Below, piece after piece: positions 26,148 through 36,062 of a stretch of DNA of 64,000 nt. The stretch covers positions 620,001 through 684,000 of the forward strand of contig NZ_JASHKN010000002.1 of the NCBI RefSeq assembly GCF_030056735.1, written 5' to 3'. The DNA is from Rhodococcus sp. IEGM 1409 (GTDB lineage: Bacteria > Actinomycetota > Actinomycetes > Mycobacteriales > Mycobacteriaceae). The notes below the pieces were generated by a model. The model did not search any database and was not told the origin of the DNA. It saw nothing but the letters and a program-made list of their open reading frames with translations. The position numbers and the translations under genes were made by a program. The first letter of the stretch is position 1. Every line of letters starts with the position of its first letter.

Positions 26148-27517
26148 GTGTTTCCACACCGGCCGTGGTGATTGCCGCACCTGCCTCGGGTAGCGGAAAG
26201 ACCACGGTGGCAACAGGATTGATCGGTGCGCTTCGGCGGTCCGGCAGCAGCGTCGCCCCTTTCAAAGTGGGACCGGACTACATCGATCCCGGTTATCACG
26301 GGCTCGCCGCGGGACGACCCGGACGCAACCTCGACACTGTTCTGGTGGGCCCCGATCGCATCGGCCCGCTCTACCGGCACGGAACAGGCGGTTGCGACAT
26401 CGCGGTAGTCGAAGGCGTCATGGGCCTGTTCGACGGCAAGATCGACGAGGCCAACTCGCAACCGTCGGCCGAAGGATCAACGGCGCAGGTAGCGTCGATC
26501 CTCGGTTCGCCGGTGGTTCTCGTGATCGACGCCCGTGGACACAGTCAGAGTCTGGCCGCCGTACTGCACGGCTTCGCGACGTACGACGCGGGTGTGCGGA
26601 TCGGCGGCGTCATCCTCAATCGTGTCGGCAGTGCTCGCCACGAACAGGTGTTGCGGCACGCGTGCGACAAGGTCGGCGTCGCGGTGCTCGGAGTTGTGCC
26701 GCGGTTGACGGAACTCGAAGTTCCCTCCCGTCATCTCGGGTTGATCCCGGCTGCCGAACACGGCGCCGCCGCCGTGGCCGCAGTAGACGCGATGTCCGAT
26801 CTGATTGCCTCACACGTCGATCTCGGTGCTGTTCGCGCGCTGGCCGCATCGAACGTGAGTTCAGCTGCGTGGGATCCGGTTGCCGAAGTCGGCGAGCACT
26901 GCGACTCTCGGCCTGTGGTCGCCATGGCTGGTGGACCTGCCTTCACCTTCGGCTACGCCGAGCACCGAGAACTGCTGACCGCTGCCGGCGCCGACGTCCA
27001 GGTATTCGATCCGTTGCACGAAGAGCTTCCCGCAGGAACTGCCGCTCTGGTCCTTCCCGGCGGTTTCCCGGAAGAGCACGCGGTCGATCTTGCGGCCAAT
27101 ACCGTTCTGCTGCAGCAGGTTCGTGACCTCGCGGACGGCGGTGCACCGATCCATGCGGAGTGTGCCGGTCTGCTCTACCTTGCTCGCAGCCTGGACGGTC
27201 ACAGCATGGCCGGTGTTGTCGGGGTGGATGCGACGTTCGGAAAACGCCTGACCCTCGGGTACCGGGAAGCGGTCGCGATCAGCGAATCGAGTCTCTTCGA
27301 CCCCGGCGTCCGCGTTACCGGCCACGAGTTTCACCGGACCTCGCTCGTCTCGGCCGACGCCGACGGGTGTGGAAGTGCGTGGGGTTGGCGGCCGTGGGAC
27401 GGCGGAAGTGTCCGAGAGGGTTTTGTTCGCGGCGGCGTTCACGCGTCGTATCTGCATACTCATCCGGTGGGGCAGCCCGAATCGATCGCGAAGTTCGTCG
27501 ATGCCGCCCGAGGATGA
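26141..27517 (+). CDS. cobB: Hydrogenobyrinate/cobyrinate a,c-diamide synthase
   Basis: A 458-residue ATP- and glutamine-dependent enzyme amidating the a and c acetate side chains of the corrin precursor. N-terminal P-loop-like APASGSGKTTVATGLIGAL and FKVGPDYIDPGYH; C-terminal glutaminase domain with the nucleophile Cys in HAECAGLLYLAR (about residue 345) and the His in SYLHTHPVG near the end. It overlaps cobO by 7 bp and the next gene by 17 bp, an arrangement that suggests coupled translation. Confidence 0.97.
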   Translation: MVSVSTPAVVIAAPASGSGKTTVATGLIGALRRSGSSVAPFKVGPDYIDPGYHGLAAGRPGRNLDTVLVGPDRIGPLYRHGTGGCDIAVVEGVMGLFDGKIDEANSQPSAEGSTAQVASILGSPVVLVIDARGHSQSLAAVLHGFATYDAGVRIGGVILNRVGSARHEQVLRHACDKVGVAVLGVVPRLTELEVPSRHLGLIPAAEHGAAAVAAVDAMSDLIASHVDLGAVRALAASNVSSAAWDPVAEVGEHCDSRPVVAMAGGPAFTFGYAEHRELLTAAGADVQVFDPLHEELPAGTAALVLPGGFPEEHAVDLAANTVLLQQVRDLADGGAPIHAECAGLLYLARSLDGHSMAGVVGVDATFGKRLTLGYREAVAISESSLFDPGVRVTGHEFHRTSLVSADADGCGSAWGWRPWDGGSVREGFVRGGVHASYLHTHPVGQPESIAKFVDAARG

Positions 27518-27914
27518 CCTCTCTGTTGGCGTTGGATTCACGACGATTGCCACCGCGAAGGACATCGTCGCTGCGGTGAACGCCGTGCTGCGAGGGCGAG
27601 GGAAGATCGTGGTACTCGCCACTGCGACGGCAAAAGCTGAGTCCCCGGCTCTGCTGGCAGCGGCCGACGAACTGAACGTCCCGGTTGTGAGTTTCGCGCC
27701 GGACGTGCTTGCGCGAGTTCAGGTTCCGTCGCCGTCATCTCGCGTCGAGAACGCGATCGGGGCGCCAAGCGTCGCGGAAGCCGCCGCGATCCTCGCGTCC
27801 GGAGGCGGCCGGCTCGTGCTGGCCAAGACTGCCAGGGATGGAGTGACCGTAGCCGCGGCCCGTAAAGTTCCCGCCAGCTTGAACAATTCTGACGACGAAA
27901 CGGAGTGCGAGTGA
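27501..27914 (+). CDS. CobE/CbiG C-terminal-type cobalamin biosynthesis protein
   Basis: A 137-residue protein from the ATG at 27501, overlapping cobB by 17 bp. It matches the CobE/CbiG C-terminal domain: LSVGVGFTTIATAKDIVAAVNAVL, VVLATATAKAESPALLAAADELNVPVVSF, and AAAILASGGGRLVLAKTARDGVTVAAARK. CobE is found with aerobic cobalamin genes, but its role is not settled; the CbiG domain acts in ring opening in the anaerobic pathway. Its stop overlaps the cysG start as GTGA. Confidence 0.85.
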   Translation: MPPEDDLSVGVGFTTIATAKDIVAAVNAVLRGRGKIVVLATATAKAESPALLAAADELNVPVVSFAPDVLARVQVPSPSSRVENAIGAPSVAEAAAILASGGGRLVLAKTARDGVTVAAARKVPASLNNSDDETECE

Positions 27915-29137
27915 GCGAGTCCACCGCAGACGAGACCAACTACCTGGTCGGCCTCAACCTGACCGATCGACGCGTGGTCGTGTTCGGCGGTGGCACGGTG
28001 GCTCAGCGCCGTCTCGGGCTGCTTGTCGCATCCGGTGCCCGTGTGCACGTCATCAGCCGCGCGTTCACTCCAGCCGTCGAAGGCATGGCCACGGCCGGGC
28101 AGATCACGGTCGAAGAGCGTCCGTACGCCGATGGTGACCTCGAAGGTGCGTGGTACGCCATCGCATCGACAGACGAACCGGAAACCAATGCGGCGATCGT
28201 CGCCGAAGCGGAGCGTCGCCACATCTTCTGCGTGCGCGCCGACAACGCGAAGCACGGCACCGCGGTAACTCCTGCCAGCGCCGAGTACGACGGCATGAGT
28301 ATCGGAATTCTGGCCGGCGGCGATCACCGTCGTTCGGCAGCGGTCCGCACCGCCGTCGTCGAAGGTCTGCAGTCAGGCGTTCTCGCTGATACGGCCGAGC
28401 CGGCCGCTGCGGGCGTAGCCCTCGTCGGTGGGGGCCCCGGTGACCCCGATCTGATCACCGTGCGCGGACGCCGGTTGCTCGCACGCGCTGACGTCGTCGT
28501 CGCCGACCGGTTGGCTCCGCCCGAGTTGCTCGCCGAACTGGGTCCAGACGTCGAGGTCATCGACGCAGCGAAGATTCCGTACGGCCGCGCCATGGCGCAG
28601 GAGGCCATCAACGCCGCGCTGATCGACAACGCGAAGGCCGGGAAGTTCGTGGTTCGCCTCAAGGGTGGTGACCCGTACGTCTTCGGGCGGGGATACGAGG
28701 AACTCGAAGCGTGCGCCGCTGCCGGCGTTCCGGTGACCGTAGTGCCCGGAATCACGAGCGCGATCTCGGTCCCGTCGGCCGCAGGCATCCCGGTCACACA
28801 CCGCGGCGTCACTCACGAGTTCGTCGTCGTGAGTGGGCACGTGGCTCCGGATCATCCGGATTCGCTGGTCGACTGGTCGGCGCTGGCCAAGCTGCGCGGC
28901 ACGATCGTGCTGCTCATGGCGGTCGAGCGCATCGATCAGTTCGCCAAGGCGCTCGTCGACGGTGGACGCCCGGCAACTACTCCGGTCATCGTCATCCAGG
29001 AGGGCACACTTCGCACTCAGCGTGAGGTGCGTGCCGATCTCGCGACCGTTGCTCAGCGCGTCAAGGACGAGGAGATCAAGCCTCCGGCGATCATCGTGAT
29101 CGGGCCGGTCGCGGGCTTTTCTGTCGACGCTGGGTAA
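27911..29137 (+). CDS. cysG: Fused precorrin-2 dehydrogenase and uroporphyrinogen-III C-methyltransferase
   Basis: A 408-residue protein from the GTG at 27911, which overlaps the CobE-like stop (GTGA); GGAG lies 6 nt upstream. Another GTG lies at 27905. The N-terminal 150 residues form the siroheme synthase NAD-binding domain (RVVVFGGGTVAQRRLGLLVASGARVHV). Residues 165-405 form SUMT, with VGGGPGDPDLITVRGRRLLARADVVVAD and VVRLKGGDPYVFGRGYEE. It makes precorrin-2 and sirohydrochlorin, feeding siroheme and cobalamin. Confidence 0.94.
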   Translation: MSESTADETNYLVGLNLTDRRVVVFGGGTVAQRRLGLLVASGARVHVISRAFTPAVEGMATAGQITVEERPYADGDLEGAWYAIASTDEPETNAAIVAEAERRHIFCVRADNAKHGTAVTPASAEYDGMSIGILAGGDHRRSAAVRTAVVEGLQSGVLADTAEPAAAGVALVGGGPGDPDLITVRGRRLLARADVVVADRLAPPELLAELGPDVEVIDAAKIPYGRAMAQEAINAALIDNAKAGKFVVRLKGGDPYVFGRGYEELEACAAAGVPVTVVPGITSAISVPSAAGIPVTHRGVTHEFVVVSGHVAPDHPDSLVDWSALAKLRGTIVLLMAVERIDQFAKALVDGGRPATTPVIVIQEGTLRTQREVRADLATVAQRVKDEEIKPPAIIVIGPVAGFSVDAG

Positions 29138-29140
29138 CGT
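29135..29140 (+). promoter_or_regulatory. -10 hexamer of a leaderless promoter (efpA)
   Basis: TAACGT starts at the cysG stop codon and ends 8 nt before the GTG at 29149. It suggests efpA has its own leaderless promoter as well as possible read-through from the cob operon. Confidence 0.4.
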
Positions 29141-29148
29141 GAAGTCTT

Positions 29149-30663
29149 GTGTCTGATTCCCTGAGATCCGAAAACGCTGCTGGGTCCGAAAACACCATGA
29201 CGAAGTACCCCGTGGCGACACGGGCATTCGGACTGGCGATCATCGTCTTGAGCGGTATGCAGTTGATGATGGTGCTCGACGGCACGGTGGCGTCGTTGGC
29301 CTTGGCCCGGATCCAGGAGGATCTCGATCTCAGCGACTCCGGTCGGAACTGGGTCATCACTTCGTACGCTCTGACCTTCGGCGGACTGATGCTGTTGGGT
29401 GGCCGGCTGGGTGACACCTTCGGGCGCAAGAAGGTGTTCCTCAGCGGAGTCATCTTGTTCACGCTCGCTTCGCTGGCATGTGGTTTGGCTACCAACGAAG
29501 CGATGTTGGTGGCGGCCAGATCCGTCCAGGGCGTCGGCGCAGCGATCGCCTCACCCACTGCGTTGGCTCTCGTGGCGACAACGTTTGCACCCGGTCCCGT
29601 AAGGAATCAGGCCATCGCGATCTTTGCTGCCATGACCGGAATCGGTTCGGTGACCGGGTTGATCATCGGCGGTGCACTCACCGAGGTTTCATGGCGGTGG
29701 ATCTTCCTGATCAACGTCCCCATCGGACTGATGATCATCGGGTTTGCATTCAAGGCCTTGGTCGAGACCGGAGCCGAGCGACTCAAGCTGGATGTGCCAG
29801 GGGCAATTCTTGCAACTGTGGGCTGTACCGGAATCGTTTTCGGGTTCACCGAAGGCCCCGAGATGGGTTGGACCAGTCCTGCGGTTTTGGGTGCTCTCAT
29901 CGGGGGAGTTGCACTGTTTGTCGTGTTCCTGCAGGTCGAACGACGCGCCGAGAACCCACTGTTGCCGTTCAGCCTCTTCAAGAACAAGAACCGCGTCTTC
30001 ACGTTCATTTCACTCGCGTTGATCGGTGCTGTCATGTTTTCGCTGGCGCCGTTCGTGGCGCTCTTCGTCCAGGACATCCTCGGGTACAGCCCGTTGCACG
30101 CGGGTCTGGCTTTTGTGCCTTTCGCGTTCGGACTGGGTGCGGCGGCATTCGTCGCGTCCAAACTCGCCGTTCGCGTACAGGCACGATGGCTGATCGTGAC
30201 GGGTTCTCTGCTGACGTTCGTGGGACTTCTGTACGGGTCGACGTTGGACGAGACGACCACATACATGGGCAATCTGTTTGTTCTCGTCGTGGGGATCGGC
30301 TTCGGTGTGGGTTTGGCCGTCGTTCCCCTGCCGCTGTGCGCTATCGCGGGTGTTGGCCCACAGGACATCGGTCCGTTGACCGCAATCGCGCAGGTTGCGC
30401 AGGTTCTGTTCGGTCCCGTCGGACTTGCGATCGTGGGTGCGATGGCGACGTCTCGAACCCTCTCGCTCGGAGGTGTGAGCGGAGTCGCTGCAGATATGAC
30501 TCCCACACAATTGTCGGCGCTGAGCGAAGGTTATGTCTTCGCCCTCTTCGGTTGCGCGATCTTCGCAGCCCTGGCGGCGATCTCCGCACTGTTCATCAAG
30601 TTCACTCCCGCTCAGGTCGCCCAGGCGCAGGCGGCGGAGAAGGCAGCTCAGGGAATCGACTGA
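29149..30663 (+). CDS. efpA: EfpA-type MFS efflux transporter (DHA2 family)
   Basis: A 504-residue protein with about 14 transmembrane helices. DHA2 motifs: MVLDGTVASLALARIQEDLDLSDSGRNWVITSYALTFGGLMLLGGRLGDTFGRKKVF (motif A GGRLGDTFGRKK). A GTG start at 29149 is used because of the -10 hexamer; an in-frame ATG at 29197 is an alternative. In mycobacteria EfpA lies between cysG and proS as here and is linked to drug and lipid efflux. Confidence 0.92.
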   Translation: MSDSLRSENAAGSENTMTKYPVATRAFGLAIIVLSGMQLMMVLDGTVASLALARIQEDLDLSDSGRNWVITSYALTFGGLMLLGGRLGDTFGRKKVFLSGVILFTLASLACGLATNEAMLVAARSVQGVGAAIASPTALALVATTFAPGPVRNQAIAIFAAMTGIGSVTGLIIGGALTEVSWRWIFLINVPIGLMIIGFAFKALVETGAERLKLDVPGAILATVGCTGIVFGFTEGPEMGWTSPAVLGALIGGVALFVVFLQVERRAENPLLPFSLFKNKNRVFTFISLALIGAVMFSLAPFVALFVQDILGYSPLHAGLAFVPFAFGLGAAAFVASKLAVRVQARWLIVTGSLLTFVGLLYGSTLDETTTYMGNLFVLVVGIGFGVGLAVVPLPLCAIAGVGPQDIGPLTAIAQVAQVLFGPVGLAIVGAMATSRTLSLGGVSGVAADMTPTQLSALSEGYVFALFGCAIFAALAAISALFIKFTPAQVAQAQAAEKAAQGID

Positions 30664-30743
30664 TCAGTCCTGTTTATCCGCTTCGCTAGCCGATACGATC
30701 GTTGCAGGACGTGCCGAGAGTCTCGACGAATCGGGGTGCCGTG

Positions 30744-31172
30744 ATGCGGATCGCGGAAATATTGCGAAACAAGGGCAACAGCATCGTCACCATTGACGCC
30801 CACACGACGGTCAACGGGTTGCTGTGCGATCTCGCCCGTCACAACATCGGCGCCATGGTGGTGATCGACGATGGCGCGGTCGTAGGCATCATTTCCGAAC
30901 GAGACGTCGTTCGACGCCTGCACGAGCGCGGACCTGATCTTCTCGACACACCGGTCTCCGAGGTCATGACTGCCCTGATGTACACGTGCGTTCCGGCAGA
31001 CGCCGTGGACAGCATTGCCGCGATCATGACCGAGCGTCGAATCCGCCACCTGCCGGTTATCGAGGACGGCGGCCTGCTCGGCATCGTGAGTATCGGGGAC
31101 GTGGTGAAGAGTCGCATCGACGAGCTCAAGAGTGAACGCGATCAACTGGAGTCGTACATCGATCAGGGCTGA
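30744..31172 (+). CDS. Tandem CBS-domain protein
   Basis: A 142-residue protein consisting of two CBS domains: residues 1-60 ([45 protein letters not shown]) and about 70-130 ([45 protein letters not shown]). Such stand-alone pairs bind adenine nucleotides and act as sensors; the partner is unknown. The ATG at 30744 starts the conserved domain; a GTG lies one codon upstream. Confidence 0.92.
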   Translation: MRIAEILRNKGNSIVTIDAHTTVNGLLCDLARHNIGAMVVIDDGAVVGIISERDVVRRLHERGPDLLDTPVSEVMTALMYTCVPADAVDSIAAIMTERRIRHLPVIEDGGLLGIVSIGDVVKSRIDELKSERDQLESYIDQG

Positions 31173-31195
31173 TCGATAGGTCGTCTCACGGTGAC

Positions 31196-31201
31196 TACTC
31201 T
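31196..31201 (+). promoter_or_regulatory. -10 hexamer of a leaderless promoter (selO)
   Basis: TACTCT ends 6 nt before the ATG at 31208, arguing for that ATG over the adjacent GTG 31205. Confidence 0.45.
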
Positions 31202-31207
31202 CGTGTG

Positions 31208-32716
31208 ATGGCTGCAATCGAGGAATCCACAGCAGAGACGGCCACCATCGTGGCCGGCCTGGAGAGCACCTTCGCTGACGAACTGGGCGCTCTGACCGTT
31301 CCGTGGCATGGTGCTGCCGCACCTGATCCGCAATTGCTCGTGGTGAACGAGCGGCTGGCTGCATCGTTGAGATTGGACGTGACAGCGCTGCGAAGTGTGG
31401 ACGGGGTTGGCGTCCTGTCCGGGTCGACGGTGCCGGTCGGGGCCACACCGGTGGCGATGGCGTATGCGGGTCATCAGTTCGGTGGATACGCACCAATTCT
31501 CGGGGACGGTCGGGCGTTGTTACTCGGTGAACTCGTCAGCAGTGACAGTCAGCGAGTGGACCTGCATCTGAAGGGCTCCGGGCGCACGCCGTTCTCTCGG
31601 GGCGGCGACGGGTATGCGGTCGTCGGGCCGATGCTGCGCGAATATCTGGTCAGTGAGGCGATGTATGCCCTCGGTATCCCCACTACGCGCGCGCTGTCGG
31701 TGGTGGCGACGGGTCGGCACGTTCGCCGCAGCGGCGCCGAACCCGGTGCTGTGCTTGCACGGATTGCGTCGAGCCATCTTCGAGTGGGGACCTTCGAGTT
31801 CGCGGCCCGGCAGGGCGAGGTCTTGCAGCCACTCGCCGACTACGCGATCGCCCGCCACTACCCAGAGCTGACCGAACTGCCGGCAACGGGTGCACACAAT
31901 CGCTACCTGAGGTTCTTCGAGGACGTGGTCGAGGCGCAGGCGTCACTGGTGGCGAGGTGGATGCTCGTCGGTTTCGTACACGGGGTCATGAACACGGACA
32001 ACACGACAATTTCGGGGGAGACCATCGATTACGGTCCGTGCGCCTTCCTCGACGCATTCGATCCGGCGGCAGTGTTCAGCTCGATCGACCGCGGCGGCCG
32101 CTATGCATTCGGCAATCAGCCCGCTGTACTGAAGTGGAATCTGGCGCGCTTCGCGGAAACCTTGTTGACGCTGATCGACTCGACACCGGACGAAGCGATT
32201 TCCGCGGTGTCAGCAGTTCTCGAGACCTTCGACGAGCGTTACGAGGACCACTACGCGGCCGGTATGGCGTCAAAGCTCGGTTTGGCCCTGCCGATTGTCG
32301 ATCGGACGCTTGTCGACGATTTGCTGACATTGTTGGCGGAACACGGTGCTGATTGGACGGGTAGTTTCCGCGCTCTCGCGGACGAATTGCGCGGAAATTC
32401 GGCGCCCCTCGCCGATCTCGTGCCACGGGAGCACATCGCGTCCTGGTTGCAGCGGTGGCGCGGCGCCCTGGCGGAACAGGGAAACGGGGCTGTGGAGACC
32501 GCTGGCGTGATGGATCGCGTCAACCCGCTGTACATTCCGCGCAATCATCAGCTCGATGCTGCCTTGCGCGCCGCGACCGACGGCGACCTCGTTCCGTTCG
32601 AGACGCTGCTGGAGGTGGTAACGCACCCGTTCGACCGGCGCGACGAGTGGGCTGACTACACCGAGGCGGCCCCGCAGTCTTTCAGTGAGACGTTCCAAAC
32701 CTTTTGCGGCACTTGA
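31208..32716 (+). CDS. selO: SelO/YdiU-family protein adenylyltransferase (pseudokinase)
   Basis: A 502-residue protein. SelO pseudokinases transfer AMP from ATP to protein hydroxyls and help in redox stress. Characteristic blocks: [60 protein letters not shown], and the metal-binding [25 protein letters not shown]. It is close to the usual family length (about 480-500). The reversed nucleotide orientation is established for the family, not visible here. Confidence 0.95.
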   Translation: MAAIEESTAETATIVAGLESTFADELGALTVPWHGAAAPDPQLLVVNERLAASLRLDVTALRSVDGVGVLSGSTVPVGATPVAMAYAGHQFGGYAPILGDGRALLLGELVSSDSQRVDLHLKGSGRTPFSRGGDGYAVVGPMLREYLVSEAMYALGIPTTRALSVVATGRHVRRSGAEPGAVLARIASSHLRVGTFEFAARQGEVLQPLADYAIARHYPELTELPATGAHNRYLRFFEDVVEAQASLVARWMLVGFVHGVMNTDNTTISGETIDYGPCAFLDAFDPAAVFSSIDRGGRYAFGNQPAVLKWNLARFAETLLTLIDSTPDEAISAVSAVLETFDERYEDHYAAGMASKLGLALPIVDRTLVDDLLTLLAEHGADWTGSFRALADELRGNSAPLADLVPREHIASWLQRWRGALAEQGNGAVETAGVMDRVNPLYIPRNHQLDAALRAATDGDLVPFETLLEVVTHPFDRRDEWADYTEAAPQSFSETFQTFCGT

Positions 32717-32750
32717 TTGATGATTGGTGCGTGCTTGTTCGGCTCCGTCG

Positions 32751-33494
32751 TCAATCCGTCAGGATGATCAATTCACGCTCAGACGCGATTTCCACCCGCA
32801 GTCCCGCTTTCGACGCCACCCGCGCAACACCCTTGATGTCCGTGGGTTCGGCACGCGAGACCACCAGTGCACGGGCGAGCAGACCCTTGTGGTGCTTGTT
32901 GAAATGACTGACCACAGTGCGTGTGCCGTCCGGCTTTTCGGTGAGCACGGTCGCGATCAGCGCGTCCGGAACGGGGCCGAGGTCTTGGTAGGTACCCGAT
33001 CGCAGATCGATGACAAGGCCGTCGGCTTCGGCGGCCAACGCCTTCGGCAGTTCCGGCTTCCACAGTGAGCGGAGGGTGCCCATCCCGGGCAGTTTGGACC
33101 CGCCGGAAAGGCGGTAGGCGGGGATCAGATCACCGGCGCGGACCGCGCCGAACAGGGCGGAACCGATAGCGATCCGATCGAGAGCCTTGGCCTTCTGGGC
33201 GCGGGTGAACGACTTGGCGTCGAGTGCGTCGAAGAGCACCCCGGTGTAGCGCTGCAGCGCGGGCCGCGTCGCGGACACCCACAGCTTGGCGTTGCGCTCC
33301 ACTTCGTCCGCTTGCGTCGGACCGAGCCCGAGCGCTTCGCACGACGCTTCGACGTCGGCGGCCAGATCGACCAGCGTCTGAACCAGCAATTCGCGCGTTT
33401 CGGTCAACTGGGGCATTGACAGTTCGGCCAGATCGAGGGGCGCATCCTTGCCGCCGTCGGACTTGGTTTCTGAGGGAGGCAGCAGTACAAGCAC
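32751..33494 (-). CDS. yaaA: YaaA-family peroxide-stress protein
   Basis: A 247-residue protein from the GTG at 33494 (VLVLLPPSETKSDGG). The family N-terminus LLPPSETKSDGG and the C-terminal SGTYQDLGP, TVVSHFNKHHKGLLARAL are visible. In E. coli YaaA limits free iron and DNA damage during peroxide stress. It is divergent from proS with 55 bp between, and both starts have close -10 hexamers. Placement next to SelO gives two redox-stress genes in a row. Confidence 0.92.
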   Translation of the reverse strand: MLVLLPPSETKSDGGKDAPLDLAELSMPQLTETRELLVQTLVDLAADVEASCEALGLGPTQADEVERNAKLWVSATRPALQRYTGVLFDALDAKSFTRAQKAKALDRIAIGSALFGAVRAGDLIPAYRLSGGSKLPGMGTLRSLWKPELPKALAAEADGLVIDLRSGTYQDLGPVPDALIATVLTEKPDGTRTVVSHFNKHHKGLLARALVVSRAEPTDIKGVARVASKAGLRVEIASERELIILTD

Positions 33495-33500
33495 GCTGTA

Positions 33501-33506
33501 ACCGTA
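33501..33506 (-). promoter_or_regulatory. -10 hexamer of a leaderless promoter (yaaA)
   Basis: TACGGT on the minus strand ends 6 nt before the GTG at 33494. Confidence 0.45.
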
Positions 33507-33535
33507 CCGAGGCCCGCTCGGCCGACTGCGGCGAC

Positions 33536-33541
33536 TATCCT
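33536..33541 (+). promoter_or_regulatory. -10 hexamer of a leaderless promoter (proS)
   Basis: TATCCT ends 8 nt before the GTG at 33550; the two divergent -10 elements of yaaA and proS lie about 30 bp apart. Confidence 0.45.
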
Positions 33542-33549
33542 TACACCTC

Positions 33550-35295
33550 GTGATTACCCGTCTGTCCCACCTGTTCCTGCGTACCCTGCGTGACGATCCC
33601 TCGGACGCCGAAGTTGCCAGCCACAAACTGCTGGTTCGTGCCGGCTACGTGCGTCGTATCGCTCCAGGCGTCTACTCGTGGTTGCCACTGGGATTGCGGG
33701 TGCTGCGCGAGGTGGAGCGTGTCGTTCGTGAAGAAATGAATGCCATTGGCGGACAGGAAATCTTGCTGCCTGCTCTGCTCCCGCGCGATCCCTACGAAGC
33801 GTCGAACCGCTGGACCGAGTACGGCCCCAACCTGTTCCGCCTCAAGGATCGCAAGGGCAACGACTACATGCTCGGCCCGACCCACGAGGAGCTCTTTGCT
33901 CTGACGGTCAAGGGTGAGTACAACTCCTACAAGGACTTCCCGGTCACCCTGTACCAGGTGCAGACCAAGTACCGCGACGAAGAGCGTCCGCGTGCCGGCA
34001 TTCTGCGCGGTCGCGAGTTCCTCATGAAGGATTCCTACTCCTTCGACCTCACCGACGAAGGCCTGACGGAGTCGTACCAGGCGCACCGCGGCGCCTACGA
34101 GAAGATCTTCACGCGTCTGGGCGTCAAGTACGTCATCGTCTCGGCTACCTCCGGTGCGATGGGCGGCAGCGCGTCCGAGGAGTTCCTCGCCGAGAGCGAG
34201 ATCGGCGAGGATACCTACGTGCGCTGCCTCGAATCCGGCTACGCCGCCAACGTCGAGGCCGTCAAGACGGTTGTTCCCGACGCGATTCCGTTCGACGGAC
34301 TGCCCGAGGCGAAGGTGTACGACACCGCGAACACGCCCACCATCGACACCTTGGTGGACTGGGCGAACGGCGCTGACCTCGGCCGTACGGTAACCGCGGC
34401 CGACACTCTCAAGAACATCATGGTCAAGACCCGCCTGCCCGGCGGCGAATGGGAACTCCTCGGTATCGGCATCCCCGGCGACCGTGAGGTCGACGAAAAG
34501 CGACTGGAGGCTTCGCTGGAGCCGGCCGAGTTCGTGATGATCACGGAGACCGACTTCAAGAACAACCCCTTCCTGGCCAAGGGCTACATCGGCCCGAAGG
34601 CGCTGCAGGCCAACGGTGTTCGCTACCTCGTCGATCCGCGCGTCGTCGACGGCACCAGCTGGATCACCGGCGCCGACGAAGACGGCAAGCACGTGGTCGG
34701 CCTCGTCGCCGGTCGTGACTTCACGCCGGACGGAACGATCGAAGCTGCCGAGGTTCGTGATGGCGACGCCTCGCCCGACGGAGCCGGCGCGCTGGTCTCT
34801 GCCCGCGGAATCGAGATCGGGCACGTCTTCCAGCTCGGCCGCAAGTACACCGACGTGTTCACCGTCGACGTCCTCGCCGAGAACGGCAAGCCCGTCCGCC
34901 CGACCATGGGTTCGTACGGCGTCGGCGTCTCGCGCCTGGTTGCCGTCATTGCCGAGCAGCACCATGACGAGAAGGGCCTGCGCTGGCCGGCCGAGGTCTC
35001 ACCGGCTGACGTCTACCTCGTTATCGCGAACAAGGACGAGACCGCTCGGGAAGGTGCCGAAGGCCTCGCTGCGCAGCTCGACCGCGCCGGACTCGAAGTG
35101 ATCCTCGACGACCGCAAGGCATCGCCGGGCGTGAAGTTCAAGGACTCCGAGCTGATCGGTGTTCCGCTGATCGTTGTCGTCGGTCGTGGTTGGGCAGACG
35201 GCAAGGTCGAAATTCGCGACCGCTTCACTGGTGAGAGCCGTGAGATCGACGCCGACTCGGCGATCGAGGAGGTCATCAGCGCAGTTCGCGGCTGA
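33550..35295 (+). CDS. proS: Prolyl-tRNA synthetase
   Basis: A 581-residue class II synthetase that charges tRNA-Pro. It is the bacterial (prokaryote-like) type with an editing domain inserted at roughly residues 230-390. Visible class II parts: [39 protein letters not shown], motif 2 [34 protein letters not shown], motif 3-like [22 protein letters not shown], and an anticodon-binding C-terminus ([12 protein letters not shown]...). It starts at GTG 33550. It corresponds to Rv2845c in synteny. Confidence 0.97.
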   Translation: MITRLSHLFLRTLRDDPSDAEVASHKLLVRAGYVRRIAPGVYSWLPLGLRVLREVERVVREEMNAIGGQEILLPALLPRDPYEASNRWTEYGPNLFRLKDRKGNDYMLGPTHEELFALTVKGEYNSYKDFPVTLYQVQTKYRDEERPRAGILRGREFLMKDSYSFDLTDEGLTESYQAHRGAYEKIFTRLGVKYVIVSATSGAMGGSASEEFLAESEIGEDTYVRCLESGYAANVEAVKTVVPDAIPFDGLPEAKVYDTANTPTIDTLVDWANGADLGRTVTAADTLKNIMVKTRLPGGEWELLGIGIPGDREVDEKRLEASLEPAEFVMITETDFKNNPFLAKGYIGPKALQANGVRYLVDPRVVDGTSWITGADEDGKHVVGLVAGRDFTPDGTIEAAEVRDGDASPDGAGALVSARGIEIGHVFQLGRKYTDVFTVDVLAENGKPVRPTMGSYGVGVSRLVAVIAEQHHDEKGLRWPAEVSPADVYLVIANKDETAREGAEGLAAQLDRAGLEVILDDRKASPGVKFKDSELIGVPLIVVVGRGWADGKVEIRDRFTGESREIDADSAIEEVISAVRG

Positions 35296-35310
35296 TTCGA
35301 ATACCTGTCA

Positions 35311-35358
35311 GGGCCGCCGCAGCCACCTTCCGAGGTGTCTGCGGCGGCCCTTCTTTTC
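35311..35358 (+). terminator. Rho-independent terminator after proS
   Basis: A 12-bp GC stem (GGGCCGCCGCAG at 35311-35322 with 35339-35350) and a 16-nt loop, followed by TTCTTTTC. It ends 17 bp before the next gene, so that gene needs its own promoter. Confidence 0.88.
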
Positions 35359-35374
35359 TGCCACAATCGACCTT

Positions 35375-36046
35375 ATGGAACGCGAACCGGATTGGGCAGA
35401 AGTCGACGGCTACCTCGTTTCCACATTGGTAGGTGAAGATCCGGTTCTCGACGCGGCACTCGTCGCCAATTCCGAGGCCGGTCTTCCGCCCATCGACGTG
35501 GCACCGAACCAGGGCAAGCTCCTCAATTTGTTGGCGCGAATGTGCTTGGCGCGCAATGTCCTCGAGATCGGAACACTCGGCGGGTATAGCACAATCTGGC
35601 TCGCTCGCGCGGTCGGCCCCTCGGGCCGGGTCATCACGTTGGAATTCGATCCCACCCACGCAGACGTCGCGCGGTCCAACCTCGAGCGGGCCGGCTTGGC
35701 GGACCGTGTCGACATCCGCGTCGGCGCGGCGCTCGACAGTCTTCCGTCGATCGCGAAGGAGGAGTTGGGACCTTTCGACTTGGTCTTCATCGACGCCGAC
35801 AAGGAGAACAACACCGAGTACGTGCGGTGGGCTTTGGCCCTCTCGCATCCCGGAACCGTCATCATCGTGGACAACGTGGTGCGTGGCGGACATGTGTCCA
35901 ACCCGGATATCGACGACGAGCGCGTCAAAGCGAGTCGAGCAGTGTTGGAGATGATCGCGGCCGAACCGAAACTCGACGGCACTGCCATCCAAACTGTGGG
36001 TTCGAAGGGGTGGGACGGGTTTGCCGTTGCAGTAGTGAACGAGTGA
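35375..36046 (+). CDS. SAM-dependent O-methyltransferase, catechol/caffeoyl-CoA type
   Basis: A 223-residue protein from the ATG at 35375. It has motif I VLEIGTLGGYSTIWLARAV, the acidic FDLVFIDADKENNTEYVRWAL (metal and SAM binding), and IIVDNVVRGGHVSNPD, as in metal-dependent O-methyltransferases of the methyltransferase-3 family (Rv0187/Rv1703-like). These methylate catechol-type hydroxyls. The true physiological substrate is unknown. Confidence 0.93.
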   Translation: MEREPDWAEVDGYLVSTLVGEDPVLDAALVANSEAGLPPIDVAPNQGKLLNLLARMCLARNVLEIGTLGGYSTIWLARAVGPSGRVITLEFDPTHADVARSNLERAGLADRVDIRVGAALDSLPSIAKEELGPFDLVFIDADKENNTEYVRWALALSHPGTVIIVDNVVRGGHVSNPDIDDERVKASRAVLEMIAAEPKLDGTAIQTVGSKGWDGFAVAVVNE

Positions 36047-36062
36047 GCGCAGACTCGAAGCG

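Noticed and set aside
33541-34965. 474-codon minus-strand open frame opposite proS
   Set aside because: Antisense to a well-supported synthetase; no start signal or family match.
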